Source: Branchiostoma lanceolatum
Taxonomy: Eukaryota > Chordata > Leptocardii > Amphioxiformes > Branchiostomatidae
Direction: 5' to 3'
DNA: 64,000 nucleotides
Assembly: GCF_035083965.1 (NCBI RefSeq)
Contig: NC_089725.1
Span: 28,777,925-28,841,924 of the forward strand
The notes under the pieces: model-generated
What the model saw: the letters and a program-made list of their open reading frames with translations, nothing else
What the model was told of the DNA's origin: nothing
Database searches by the model: none
Part shown: positions 35,001 through 45,300 of the stretch, in pieces
How positions within the stretch are numbered: position 1 is the first letter of the stretch
Layout of the letters: each line of letters opens with the position of its first letter
Translations under genes and position numbers: made by a program

Positions 35001-38000
35001 CATTCAGAACACTGCCTGAAAAGCTTCGATAACCATGCATTAGAAGTTGGCTACGTCAAAAACTCTCCGTCCCTTATTGACAGAGTCTGGGGGCTTCGTG
35101 GGAGACTCACACTGCACGGTTGTTCGCTGGTTTATAAGACAAATGTCACATCTCCTGCCTGCTAAACACAATTATTTACAAGACAACTTATTACAATCTC
35201 TTTTGCTAACCTGCAACTGGATTCTAAGTGTGATCAATCATCAAAACTCCTCTTTGTTGCTACCGTTGAACCTACGGCACGTGTATTTTCCCGCCGCCAT
35301 ATTGTTACCCAGAATCATGTCGTCAAGCAGACGACAAAAGGTTTATGAGGAACACTTTTTTGTCTAAATGTTGCGTGTGATAGTGGACTGAAGACGATAT
35401 TTTCCTCAAAGTTTGCTCCTAACACAACAAGGAACACATGGACATAGTAGTATAACCATTGCTACGGCATCCAGCTAACTTGCCATGAATAATGTACACA
35501 TTGCCATGACGGTGGGGATCGACTTTGAGTGACGTTCTACCGACTCAACAAACGGGATGTTAGCAAAGGCCTGATGTGTGCGGTGCGGCCGTTTTTTCGT
35601 GTATTTTTTTTACTTGGACACGTCTATATCCATAGCACTCTCCTCAAGCAAAGGATGGAACGAATAGCTGCTGTATAAAATGTGATTAGCGGTAAGATAT
35701 TCAAGACGAATCTTCTCTCCCGAATTAATGTGCCCCCCTGTCCGACAACACTGTCATTGTGCGTGCGGCGGACGGTAGTTTCAAGTTGAAATATTATGGT
35801 GTCAGCACGACTAGAGACAAAATCTACCATATATATGATTAGTGCAAAGATAGTACATGATACTGACAGAATAATAGAAAAAAAGGATGGTTTATTGTTC
35901 TGCTAGATTGATTTCAGTCAACCATTATCGGAAATATCCCGAATTTATGTTACCCAACGTTACCATTGTGTGTTTAGTCATTTGTTCAACCATGTTGACC
36001 ACGTAGATTTCATATTGAAGACAACTTTTTTTTGCCAAGCTTTTTTTTTATTCGCACGCTAGCATCAGTTTTGGGGTTCGCGGAGGATGTCATCCATATG
36101 ATGAAATCAACCACCCATCAACATGGCCTAACCAATCACCTGCTGTCAGATACTGCTCCATCTTGTGACCCCAGTAGTTACCCTGACGATTCTCGTGCCA
36201 CTGCTCGTGAACATGGCTGATGTACCAGGTGCCGTTGAACTTCGTCACCGCCAACTTCCACCCTCGCTTGTACGGAGTACACGTGACCTTGGAGAGGTGT
36301 CCCCTCAAGGTCACAAAGTCCACGCCGGACAAAAGGCTGAAACATTTAATAACAGGTATGTATTTGAATACCAGTATGTAGGCATTTACATTATTCATGA
36401 AAAATCAATAACTGGTGATATGAATTATTCCTTAGTGGAAATTGAGAGCCTGTCTTACTTAATATCTCCCTAGATTGTGTGAAAGGCTACTAAGCAACAT
36501 TTGACTGTATCTGAAGTATGATATAAAACCCCATACACTTATATGACAAAATAAAATCATTCCTCTCTGGAATGGACACAAACTGGGCGCACCCGAACTG
36601 TGAACATTTCGGGTGCAAAATAGTTAGTGAAATCATTCGGGAAAAAACAAACAAAATAAAATAATAAATGCGTTGGCTGGACTTAAAAGGCGTTATTTAC
36701 ATAGATATTTTGTCGTGGTTTCGATCAAGCTTGTTGAATAGAAAGGTGTGATAATTGGGTTTCGATACGTGTAACACAGTTTCGATGGCTTTCATAAACC
36801 CAATTAGAGCCCGGTAACATTTGTTCAAAGGTCGTAGCACGATCGCAAACTCAGGGCATTCTTGAGATAGTCGTGCATCATGATTTTGTACACAATTCAG
36901 CCAGCAGTCTTGTTACAAAAATGCTGTCTTTGATCGTTGTCGGCGGTTGGTTCTGCTACAACCTGTTTGAAAAGTCTACGACATCAAAAATAGCCAGACG
37001 ACATACGACCGTGGTTGAGGGATATCGGGCGCCGTCAAGAGAGTTTCGGATCTCGAGGGCCAACAAAACTTCTATCATTTTCGGTGAAACCTATGCGTCA
37101 TGCACAATTTGATGTGTCATAGTTTCTATTTCGGTGGTAAAATGTTAGACGTGTACGGTTCGATACACGCGAACAACATATCAGTGGGTTTGTATAACAT
37201 CAGCTTGAACATCGTTTTGAACAGCTACTGAATGCTGCAGTTGTAAACAAAAAATTGTGTATATTTGTTTTGACGACGATTTAATTTGTCTATGGAAATT
37301 GTAATGTATGTAACGTTAATGTTTTATGAATAAAGTTGTGAAAAAAAGCTTGGACATCGTCTTGGCGCACATGCTGGTTTTGTCTCTCATATATGACATG
37401 AAATCAACAGCCTATCATGGGTTGAAAGTGAAAATAAAAGGAGTTAGAAAGAGGTGCACCTGCTGGGTGTTTATCTAAATGAACGGCCGGCCCTCGACGC
37501 ATGATTTCTTTTAGAAACCGTCTTTTGATATTGATGATTGGTTTATTTCATATCATTAAAAAGTATCACAGTTTCGCAGTGCACGCGACGTGTGCACTGA
37601 ATTGAACTGGGAATACATTATACATTATTAGCTTCATAAAATTATTTACAATTGCCCAGCCAAGCTTATATACGAGATTTTCAGAACATTAAAATAGGTG
37701 AAGTGACAGTATTTTTCTTATACAATACCATATCCGGGTACATTGTATTAACAATATAGATGCATAAACAGGACATGTTTCAAATACAATACAATTATAT
37801 TACAGAAACCGCATCGATGCTTAATCTATGAATGCAATAAAATAAAATAAATTAACACTCAGGTACTGGTACTTTTCGTTGTTATTGACAGCATGTTGCT
37901 CAGTGGTGGCAAACAGTAACAGGTCTCTTATTTAGTAATGATACCATGTATGGTATCGGGCTATTTCTATGACGTGCTGTTCTGGTTTTAATAGTGTTCA

Positions 38001-38328
38001 ACTGTTGACTCATATGCCTATATCATAACCTGAAACTATAACAATACATTATTTACCTTGGGTTGACACGTTGAGCCTCTACAATCCATTTCAGAATGTG
38101 GTCCAGATCGCCCCCTTCATCGTTCCAGTCCACGAGCTTTTGGGGAAAACCGTGGTTCAGGTCCAGGTGGACATGCTGTCTGTCCGCTGGTTCCACGTAG
38201 TACTTCAGGTTTCGCCCATCGCTGAAGAATCCATCCTGGGTCAGCGAGAAAATTCCCACTTCTTCTGGTTGACTATAGTTCGGAAACGGTCCCAAATAAC
38301 CTCTGCGGTCGGTTCGAAGTTTCTCCAT
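32095..38328 (-). CDS. DXO: Decapping and exoribonuclease protein DXO (DOM3Z/Rai1 family)
   Basis: Six coding exons: 38328-38057, 36336-36140, 33839-33623, 33080-32954, 32685-32588, 32209-32095 (stop TGA), all in phase, 341 aa (human 396). The start is the first ATG after an in-frame stop and an acceptor-like ATACAG. Conserved DXO/Rai1 motifs are all present: GPFPNY, LRGHLSKV with TPY, GHKMEQY (motif II Glu), SAEVDA (motif III Glu/Asp), YVEIKTNK (motif IV Glu-x-Lys), FYR, VGVPEIVFGFRD and SVCMNFCDNFLSF, ending FLPDWYIAA. The metal-binding catalytic residues look intact. The family removes incomplete or non-canonical 5' caps and degrades the RNA 5'-3' in quality control. It is shorter at the N terminus than the human protein. 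Introns 1 and 2 are large and full of repeats. Confidence 0.95.
32713..32767. repeat. (GAAT)n microsatellite
   Basis: GAATGAAT tracts interrupted by AAAGATGAAGAC, just upstream of DXO exon 5 in intron 4. Confidence 0.9.
34874..35962. mobile_element. ~1.09-kb element with terminal inverted repeats in DXO intron 2
   Basis: TAACGTTGGGTAACATAAAT at 34874 pairs perfectly with its reverse complement ending at 35962 (about 22-23 bp). TA at both outer ends may be the target duplication or part of the repeat. The inside has no transposase-like frame, so it is non-autonomous. Confidence 0.75.
36720..36825. mobile_element. Half-copy of the 38455-38667 snap-back element
   Basis: Shares AAGCTTGTT.AATAGAAA, CGTGTAACACAGTTTCGATGG and the AAACCC...GCCCGGT end with the right arm of the complete copy at 38570-38667. 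Diverged; lies in DXO intron 1. Confidence 0.7.
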
Positions 38329-38454
38329 TTCTGTATCAAACACCGGACTGTACTATGCGCACTCCCAAAGCGTTGCTTTTTTTGTTTACACAAAATGGAG
38401 TCTAGCGTGAACAAGTTTTGGTGGAAAGTTACTAGTGTGTTGGCTGTACTTCGT

Positions 38455-38667
38455 CGGGGTTTATAAAGGCCATCGAAACTGTGTTACACGTATAGAAACC
38501 GGATTATCAGATTTCTATTTAACAATGAGCTTGTCGATACTATGACATAGTATCGATACTATGTCATAGTATCGACAAGCTTGTTAAATAGAAATCTGAT
38601 AATCCGGTTTCTATACGTGTAACACAGTTTCGATGGCCTTCAAGTATAAACCCCCTTATGGCCCGGT
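38455..38667. mobile_element. Long near-perfect snap-back MITE
   Basis: Left arm from ~38455 (GGCCATCGAAACTGTGTTAC) and right arm ending near 38667 are reverse complements over roughly 90 bp, meeting at a centre of alternating ATAGTATCGATACTAT. The stem is almost unbroken, so it would form a long hairpin. It sits just upstream of the DXO start. Confidence 0.85.
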
Positions 38668-38714
38668 CATGACAAGAATACAAGGTAGATGTCGTTCTAA
38701 TCTGTGAGGTTTGT

Positions 38715-39690
38715 CTTATTACCTTCGCCGAGAAGGTTATGCATAGGGTAGCGTTTGTGTGTTTGTGTGTAACCGCGAGAATGCCTTGATGGGCTGACTT
38801 GGTATTTGGTATGTTGGTAGGTTTTGATGAGACCTGAAAACGATTAGATTTTGGACCCCTAGCGGCTTCTTACGGTACTGCAGCGGAACTTCCTGTTTTG
38901 ATTTTTCGTGTTCTGGACATACTATGGAACTGATTTTTGAGTGGTAGATAGATCTTTGGACAAAGAGTAAGTGGTGTGGGTTTGGGGCCCCTAGCGGCTT
39001 TTTTGAACTGCAGGAGCGGGTTTTTCTTCAGACTTTGAAAGGGAATAACTCAAGAAGGGCTTGATGGATGGTACTGATTTTTGGTAATGAGATACCTTGA
39101 GTGATGATGTACATGATTAGATACTTCTTATGCAAATCAGTATCTAATTTGCATAATTAATGAGGAAAGTTTATTCATCCGCCAAATTCCATGATAGGAC
39201 TCTGAAACATGTGACATATGTAACTGAAGAAGAGAGAAATATTGATTGATATGAACTATGCAAATGAAGACCTCATTTGCATAATTAATGAGAAAATACT
39301 ATAACAAGATGGCCTTGATGGATGGTCATGATTTTTGTTATGTAGATAGCTTGTGTGATGCTTAGTATGATTGGACGATAATTATGCAAATCAGATTCTA
39401 ATTTGCATAATTAATGAGGCAACTTTAAAAATCCGCTTTGTTGCATGATTTGACTATTCAAATTGTAACTGAGGAAGAGAGGAATGTTGGAGGGTAGAAA
39501 ATATGCAAATGTGGGCCTAATTTGCATACTTAATGAGTAACTTCTATAATTCCACACTGGCAAATGGCGGCAATTTCATACATTTAATACTTTTTGTGTG
39601 GCATCGGGAAGTTATGTGAATGTGAACATCGTTGAATCAAATTATGCTAATAATGGCCTCATTTGCATAATTGATTATAAATATTAGTAT
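38715..39690. repeat. Dispersed repeat with internal ~245-bp periodicity
   Basis: Begins with TTCGCCGAGAAGGTTATGCA followed by GT-rich sequence. From 39110 a degenerate unit recurs with ATTTGCATAATTAATGAG or close variants at about 39158, 39270, 39400, 39520 and 39662, usually facing an upstream ATGCAAAT. It is transposon-derived in appearance; family not assigned. Confidence 0.65.
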
Positions 39691-41689
39691 AACATTCTTT
39701 GTTAAGCTCATAATTTGTTAAGCTCATACTTTGGACATATCATATTTTAAGACAATCAACTGGTATGATTTATAATTCATGAGAAACACTCCTGATACGT
39801 CAGTCATAAAAGTTAAAATCATTTGGCGGAGGTATGAGGTCGTGGAACTAGTAATAGTCTGTAACAGCTGTCTTTTATCCTTTTCGGCGGTTGGTTCTGT
39901 TACAGCCAGTTTGATCATAGTGATCCTGACGATAAAAGAATTTCCCCTGCAGAAAGATCCTGTCAATAATGTAAAAATGTCTCTTATGGAAGGATTGATG
40001 GTCTGCGTAGCCGGAGGCCCCGGAGCTATTTTATAGTTCACCGTTAATCGTAGCCGGGCAGCGCTAGCTCTAATTTAATTTAAGTGTCATCGGTAAATTT
40101 CGTAAAACGTAATCGGTCGCTTTACTTTTACATAGCACGTAATCTTTGCACGATTAACTTCAATTGTCATTGTTTTTAGGGCAAAGTCGATTGCCCTAAA
40201 GTCGCCACGGATGGTATACGTAGCGTCCGGTTGTGTCGAAAATCGTTTTGCCAGGCACTTATTATAAGAACACTATGGACCATCAAATGAAAACGTTCCC
40301 AAACCCTTTCGCAATACATAAAAAACATTCAATTGCTCAATTCAATTGCTCAATTCAACTGCTGCTTCTCCTAAATTTACCCCCTCCCCCTCAGAACCTC
40401 ACTGAACCTCTGCTTGGGAGCAATTTTGTAAAGCCTGTCAGTACTGGGAAAATTTCCACAGGAGGATACTCTCAAGAACAGTCAATAGTGCAAGTTAGTA
40501 TGTAGGAAGCTATTGAATGAATTGAATTGCCAATTTTTCTGCACCATCAATGTAGGCTTTTATCTTTTATGATCTATTCAAATACTTAATTCCCGGTTGT
40601 TAACATTGATTGATAGGAGTATTACTTGGTATGGCCAAGACTTTTGCTTGTTCTTCCAACTTTTTGTAGTGGTGCTCCTAGATTTTTGATGGTGCTCCTA
40701 ACTTTTTTGAGTTAGGAGCACAGTGCTCCTAGGTCTAAAAGTTAGTCTTCAGCCCTGATGTATCAAGATCTGTTTTCTTCATTAGTTTTATTGAATTTAT
40801 TTCGGACTCTGGAGATTTTATCTAAGGCAACTAATTATGTTTTGATGAAATAAAAAGTGTTCTAAGTCACTCTGCTTGTTAGTCACTGACAAAAAGAGCA
40901 TTGAAATGTGAAAATAAGTGCAATATTCAAATACATATTGGTTTGATATTACGTAAGTATGCTAATATATCAACTAGACAGGATCAGGTTTAGGTTCAGG
41001 TCCGGACCTGAACCTAAACCTCTCGACCTGAACCTGGACTCGAACCTGATCGAGCCGAACCGGTATCCACCCCTACGTGCAACGAATTCTATTGACAGGA
41101 TGATGCTGTCAATTACCCACTTCCCTTTTGAAAAAAGAGCAATTGGTTTCCCAAGTCACTATACCCGAACACCAAAAGGGCTTTTATTGAATTCCTATGT
41201 GAATTTCAAGGTTATTTATGGAGACACATATACATATATTCAAGAAGAGGCTATTGACAAGATGCCAACAGTAGAATAAACCGCACTATTGACAGGATCA
41301 TCCTGTTTATTCATGATTTTCAACATATCGGGACCAGATTTTTCTGCTGGGGAAATCGTACCCCCAAATAAACACCGGCCTGAAAAGGAGGCAAAATATC
41401 CGTTGGTGCAGTGGAATATGCTGGCTTCTGATTGGTTGCCAACAATGCATTGAAAGATGGAAAATCCTGTTAGCAGTTGAAACCTAGCTTTGCACTGCTG
41501 ACAGGATGATCCTGCCAGCAGTGCATTTTTTTCTACTAGTGACAGGATAATCCTGTCAATAGCCTCAGGCTTGGTAAGCACAGACCACTGCCAAGACTGA
41601 TACATTGATACGTGCGGACACTTTACGTCTATGATTCGGTCGTTCATTTTTCTGCACCTTTCCCTTTTTGTTTTTCTGCACCACCACCG

Positions 41690-41834
41690 TAGTCTCCAAG
41701 CAGATCTATAGGTTGCGTAAAGACCGTTTCAAACTGGCAGAGGAAGTACGTTTCGCAACCTTGGATTGCCAGTTGGATACGGGATTGCCAGTTGGATACG
41801 GTCTTTGCAATCCATTGGGTCTGGTTGGAGACTA
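41690..41834. mobile_element. 145-bp MITE with 9-bp target duplication (TCTCCAAGC family)
   Basis: Ends TAGTCTCCAAGCAGATC and TGGTTGGAGACTA, inner arms around AAGACCGT / ACGGTCTT. Flanked by CCACCACCG at 41681-41689 and 41835-41843, an exact 9-bp duplication. Same end type as 1438-1563 and 26006-26116. Confidence 0.85.
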
Positions 41835-42366
41835 CCACCACCGGCCACTGACGGGTGAAGACCCTTTCACCGGACGTGATGCCCCCTGCGTGGTTTTGTG
41901 TAGTATTTTATGTAGATGTTATTCACTTATCAGTAACAGTTAGATCCGTTGTATTCTATGATCAGATCTTCTATGTAACTCCTTAGCTTACTAGCTAGCT
42001 TATCTGGTAAATAGTTCAGCTGATGCTTGCCCCGTTCCTGATAATTTTATGACCTTCCATCTAACGTTAACGTGTTACACTTGAAGGACTTGAAGGAGTC
42101 ACGTAGAAACGACACTCAGCACACAAAGCTTGGAAGCTTAAATCACCTGAGTGTCCTCTCCGTTCTTAATCAATTGTAAAGTCTTATTTAACAGTTACCA
42201 TTGGAAAGCGTATTTCTTACCCTTTGCAACGATGCCAAATTTGCCACGATCATTCGTTCAAAACTCCTATTACATAAAGGATGAAGTATAGGAGCCAGGG
42301 GCATTACGTAACCTCACTATTCCCCAAGGACCGCCCACCCCCGTTGACAAAGTGTAATCTTCCAAG

Positions 42367-45300
42367 ATGGCAGACCTGCAGCAGATCAGAACACGTGTGA
42401 CGCTCACGGAACACGAAGTTATCAACGTAAGAGGCGATAATGATACTTTCTAACACATTTTCACCATTCTTAAGACTCTATTCTTATTTTGTGTGAACTT
42501 GACACCATGTTGTGTTTTCCTGTTAGCAGACGAACAGCACAGACTTCCCCGGGAACTACGCCGGGTATGACGACACATGGAGTCTGGCCAAGTTCGAGGA
42601 GGTGAGTGTCCAGCTGCTTTCTCAGAAGACTTTAGAGAAGCCAGGAGGTTGTAGTTGACCTCCTTACACAGAACTAACGTTCCAGCACACAGCTGTATCC
42701 AACATGAGTTAGTGTGCACCAAAACAGTAGCCATTCTGGTTTGTATATCGACGCCTAAAGTGAAAATTTGTTTATGTTTACATTATCAGTCGGTATTACT
42801 GTGGTCGTTTGTATTGTTGAACAGCATGTAGTTTATTCATCTGAAATACAGCCAGTAGGTACAGCTATTGTAGTGCCTTTACGTGCTCGAAGTACCTCCT
42901 CGATCATAGGACCGCAATTTTATGTCCCCTCCGAAAGACGAATGTAGCTCCAACCAGGATGCCCTTCCCCGGAACTAATTAGAACCAGGAGCTCAACTGT
43001 GAGGCTGCTAGCAATTGAGCTACAGGGACATCCTAGTTAACTGATATGCAAACATGTTGATCGATTGATTGATCATTCAATTTGAGACACATTAAACTGA
43101 CTGTCCCACAGAAGTTCCGAGTGAACATCGTGTCGTTGGAGGGTTCGGAGCTGGAGTTCGACATGGTCGGTGTGGACGCATCCATCGCAAACGCCTTCAG
43201 GAGGATCCTACTGGCTGAGGTGCAGTAAGAGTTAATACTACATGACATGACGTCATATGTTGATTCATAATGGTTTGGACAGGTTAAAGATGAGTGCATG
43301 AATGACCGAAATAAATTCAAACGTTTCACTGAAAGTGTAAGATGCAGGCTAGTAGTCATTTGTATACTATTATTGATAGGGAAGTATGTGCCATCTTCTG
43401 TAGAAGTCCAGGTCTTACTTCTGGCTCTCCCAGTGTTTGTCCTACTTTTGCTCAAAATTCATCTATCATTTCGTAGTTATTGCCTCCACTGCCAAGGACA
43501 GCAGGGCATTCCAATCATTCACTTTTCTATCTGCTGAAGACCTGACTCCTAACTTTGTTTCCAAAGAGATTTCTGTTTGTGACTTTTTCCTTGTGTACTG
43601 ATCCGATCCATGCCATTGCTCAGGTCCCAACCATGGCCATAGAGAAGGTTTTCCAATCATTGAACACTTTTCTGTCTGTTGAAGACCTGACTCCTAACTC
43701 TGTTTCCAGACGGATTGTTGTTCATGAGTTTGGTCTTGTGTACTGATGAGATCGGTGCCATTGTGCAGGTCCCTACCATGGCAATAGAGAAGGTGTTTGT
43801 GCACAACAACACGTCCATCGTGCAGGACGAGGTACTGGCTCACCGGCTGGGCCTCATCCCCATCCACGCTGACCCCAGGCTGTTCGAGTACAGGCAGGAA
43901 GGTGGGGTACTGTTACAGTTATTCTTTTGCTGTGGTTTAATGTTCCTAGTTCACTGTGAACTTAAAACCACTGCGAAAATACCAAGCTGAAGCTAGCCCT
44001 CGATTCGGCCTTCGATTCACAGCCTTCGTTTCAGCCCTCGATTGGATTTTGCCGCCGATTCAGCCTTCGATAAGAGGGAATAGACAGAACATAGCAACCT
44101 ATTCAGTTACCGATTCGAAAAACCTAGAATCTATGCCAGCTCTCTTACAACGAACACAAAAGGCAACACAAGGCTCAACTAGTACCAAATCACTCAACAA
44201 GGAGATATTTACTTGCAAATAATGTCGGAAATGACATAATATCACGAAATCGGCATAAAATAATAGTGACAACTGACAAGGGACACTGGCCCTCGATTCG
44301 GCCGTCGATGGGATTTTATCTAGATGTGGCCGATGAACTTGAAATAGTATTTAGGATACTTTGTGATCTAGAGTACTTTATGCGAGTATCTAATTCAACT
44401 GGCCGGATCTTATGAACGAGCCACAAGGGGTCATCAAGCCCCGGTGAAGCTAGCCCTCGATTCGGGCATCGACTTGCCTGGGAAAGAAAGGCTTGCTGGA
44501 CGGCGTGTAGCGCTTTCTGCTGTTTATCTAGATGTGGCCCATGAATTTGAAATAGTAATTAGGATACATTAGGATCTAGAGTACTTTATGCAAGTATCAA
44601 ATTTTACGGGCCGGATCTTATGAACGAGCCACAGGGGGTCTAATCAAGCCCCGGTGAAGCTAGCCCTCGATTCGGGCATCGACTTGCCTTGGAAAGAAAG
44701 GCTTGCTGGACGGCGTGTAGCGATTTCTGCTGTTTATCTAAATGTGGCCCATGAATTTGAAATAGTAACTAGGATACATTAGGATCTAGAGTACTTTATG
44801 CAAGTATCAAATTTTACGGGCCGGATTTGATGAACGAGCCACAGGGGGTCTCATCAAGCCCCGGTGAAGCTAGCCCTCGATTCGGGCATCGACTTGCCTG
44901 TAAAGAAAGGCTTGCTGGACGGCTTGTAGCGATTTCTGCTGTTTATCTAGATGTGGCCCATGAATTTGAAATAGTAACTAGGATACATTAGGATCTAGAG
45001 TACTTTATGCAAGTATCACATTTTACGGGCCGGATTTGATGAACGAGCCACAGGGGGTCTCATCAAGCCCCGGTGAAGCTAGCCCTCGATGCCCGAATCG
45101 AGGGCTAGCTTCACCGGGCTTGATTAGACAAATTCACGGGCCACATCTAGATAAACAGCAGAAATCGCTACAAGCCGTCCAGCAAGCCTTTCTTTACAGG
45201 CAAGTCGATGCCCGAATCGAGGGCTAGCTTCACCGGGGCTTGATGAGACCCCCTGTGGCTCGTTCATCAAATCCGGCCCGTTGAATTTGATACTTGCATA

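Larger units (their letters stand above)
38329..42366. other. Repeat-rich spacer between DXO and POLR1C
   Basis: No conserved coding exon on either strand. It contains the snap-back element 38455-38667, a degenerate repeat with paired octamer-like motifs (about 39110-39680), a 36-bp perfect palindrome (40986-41021), repeated dyads (41090-41562) and a MITE with 9-bp target duplication (41690-41834). The last ~100 bp (GC-rich, CCGCCCACCCCCG near 42333) should be the POLR1C promoter. Confidence 0.6.

Noticed and set aside
36873-37112. 79-codon open frame with hydrophobic stretch in DXO intron 1
   Set aside because: No homology recognised; its CGGCGGTTGGTTCTG segment recurs at 39888, so it is repeat sequence.
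40650-40740. GTGCTCCTAA..TTAGGAGCAC inverted repeat (similar GTGCACC form at 59790-59850)
   Set aside because: Looks like fragments of a common dispersed repeat; boundaries cannot be set.
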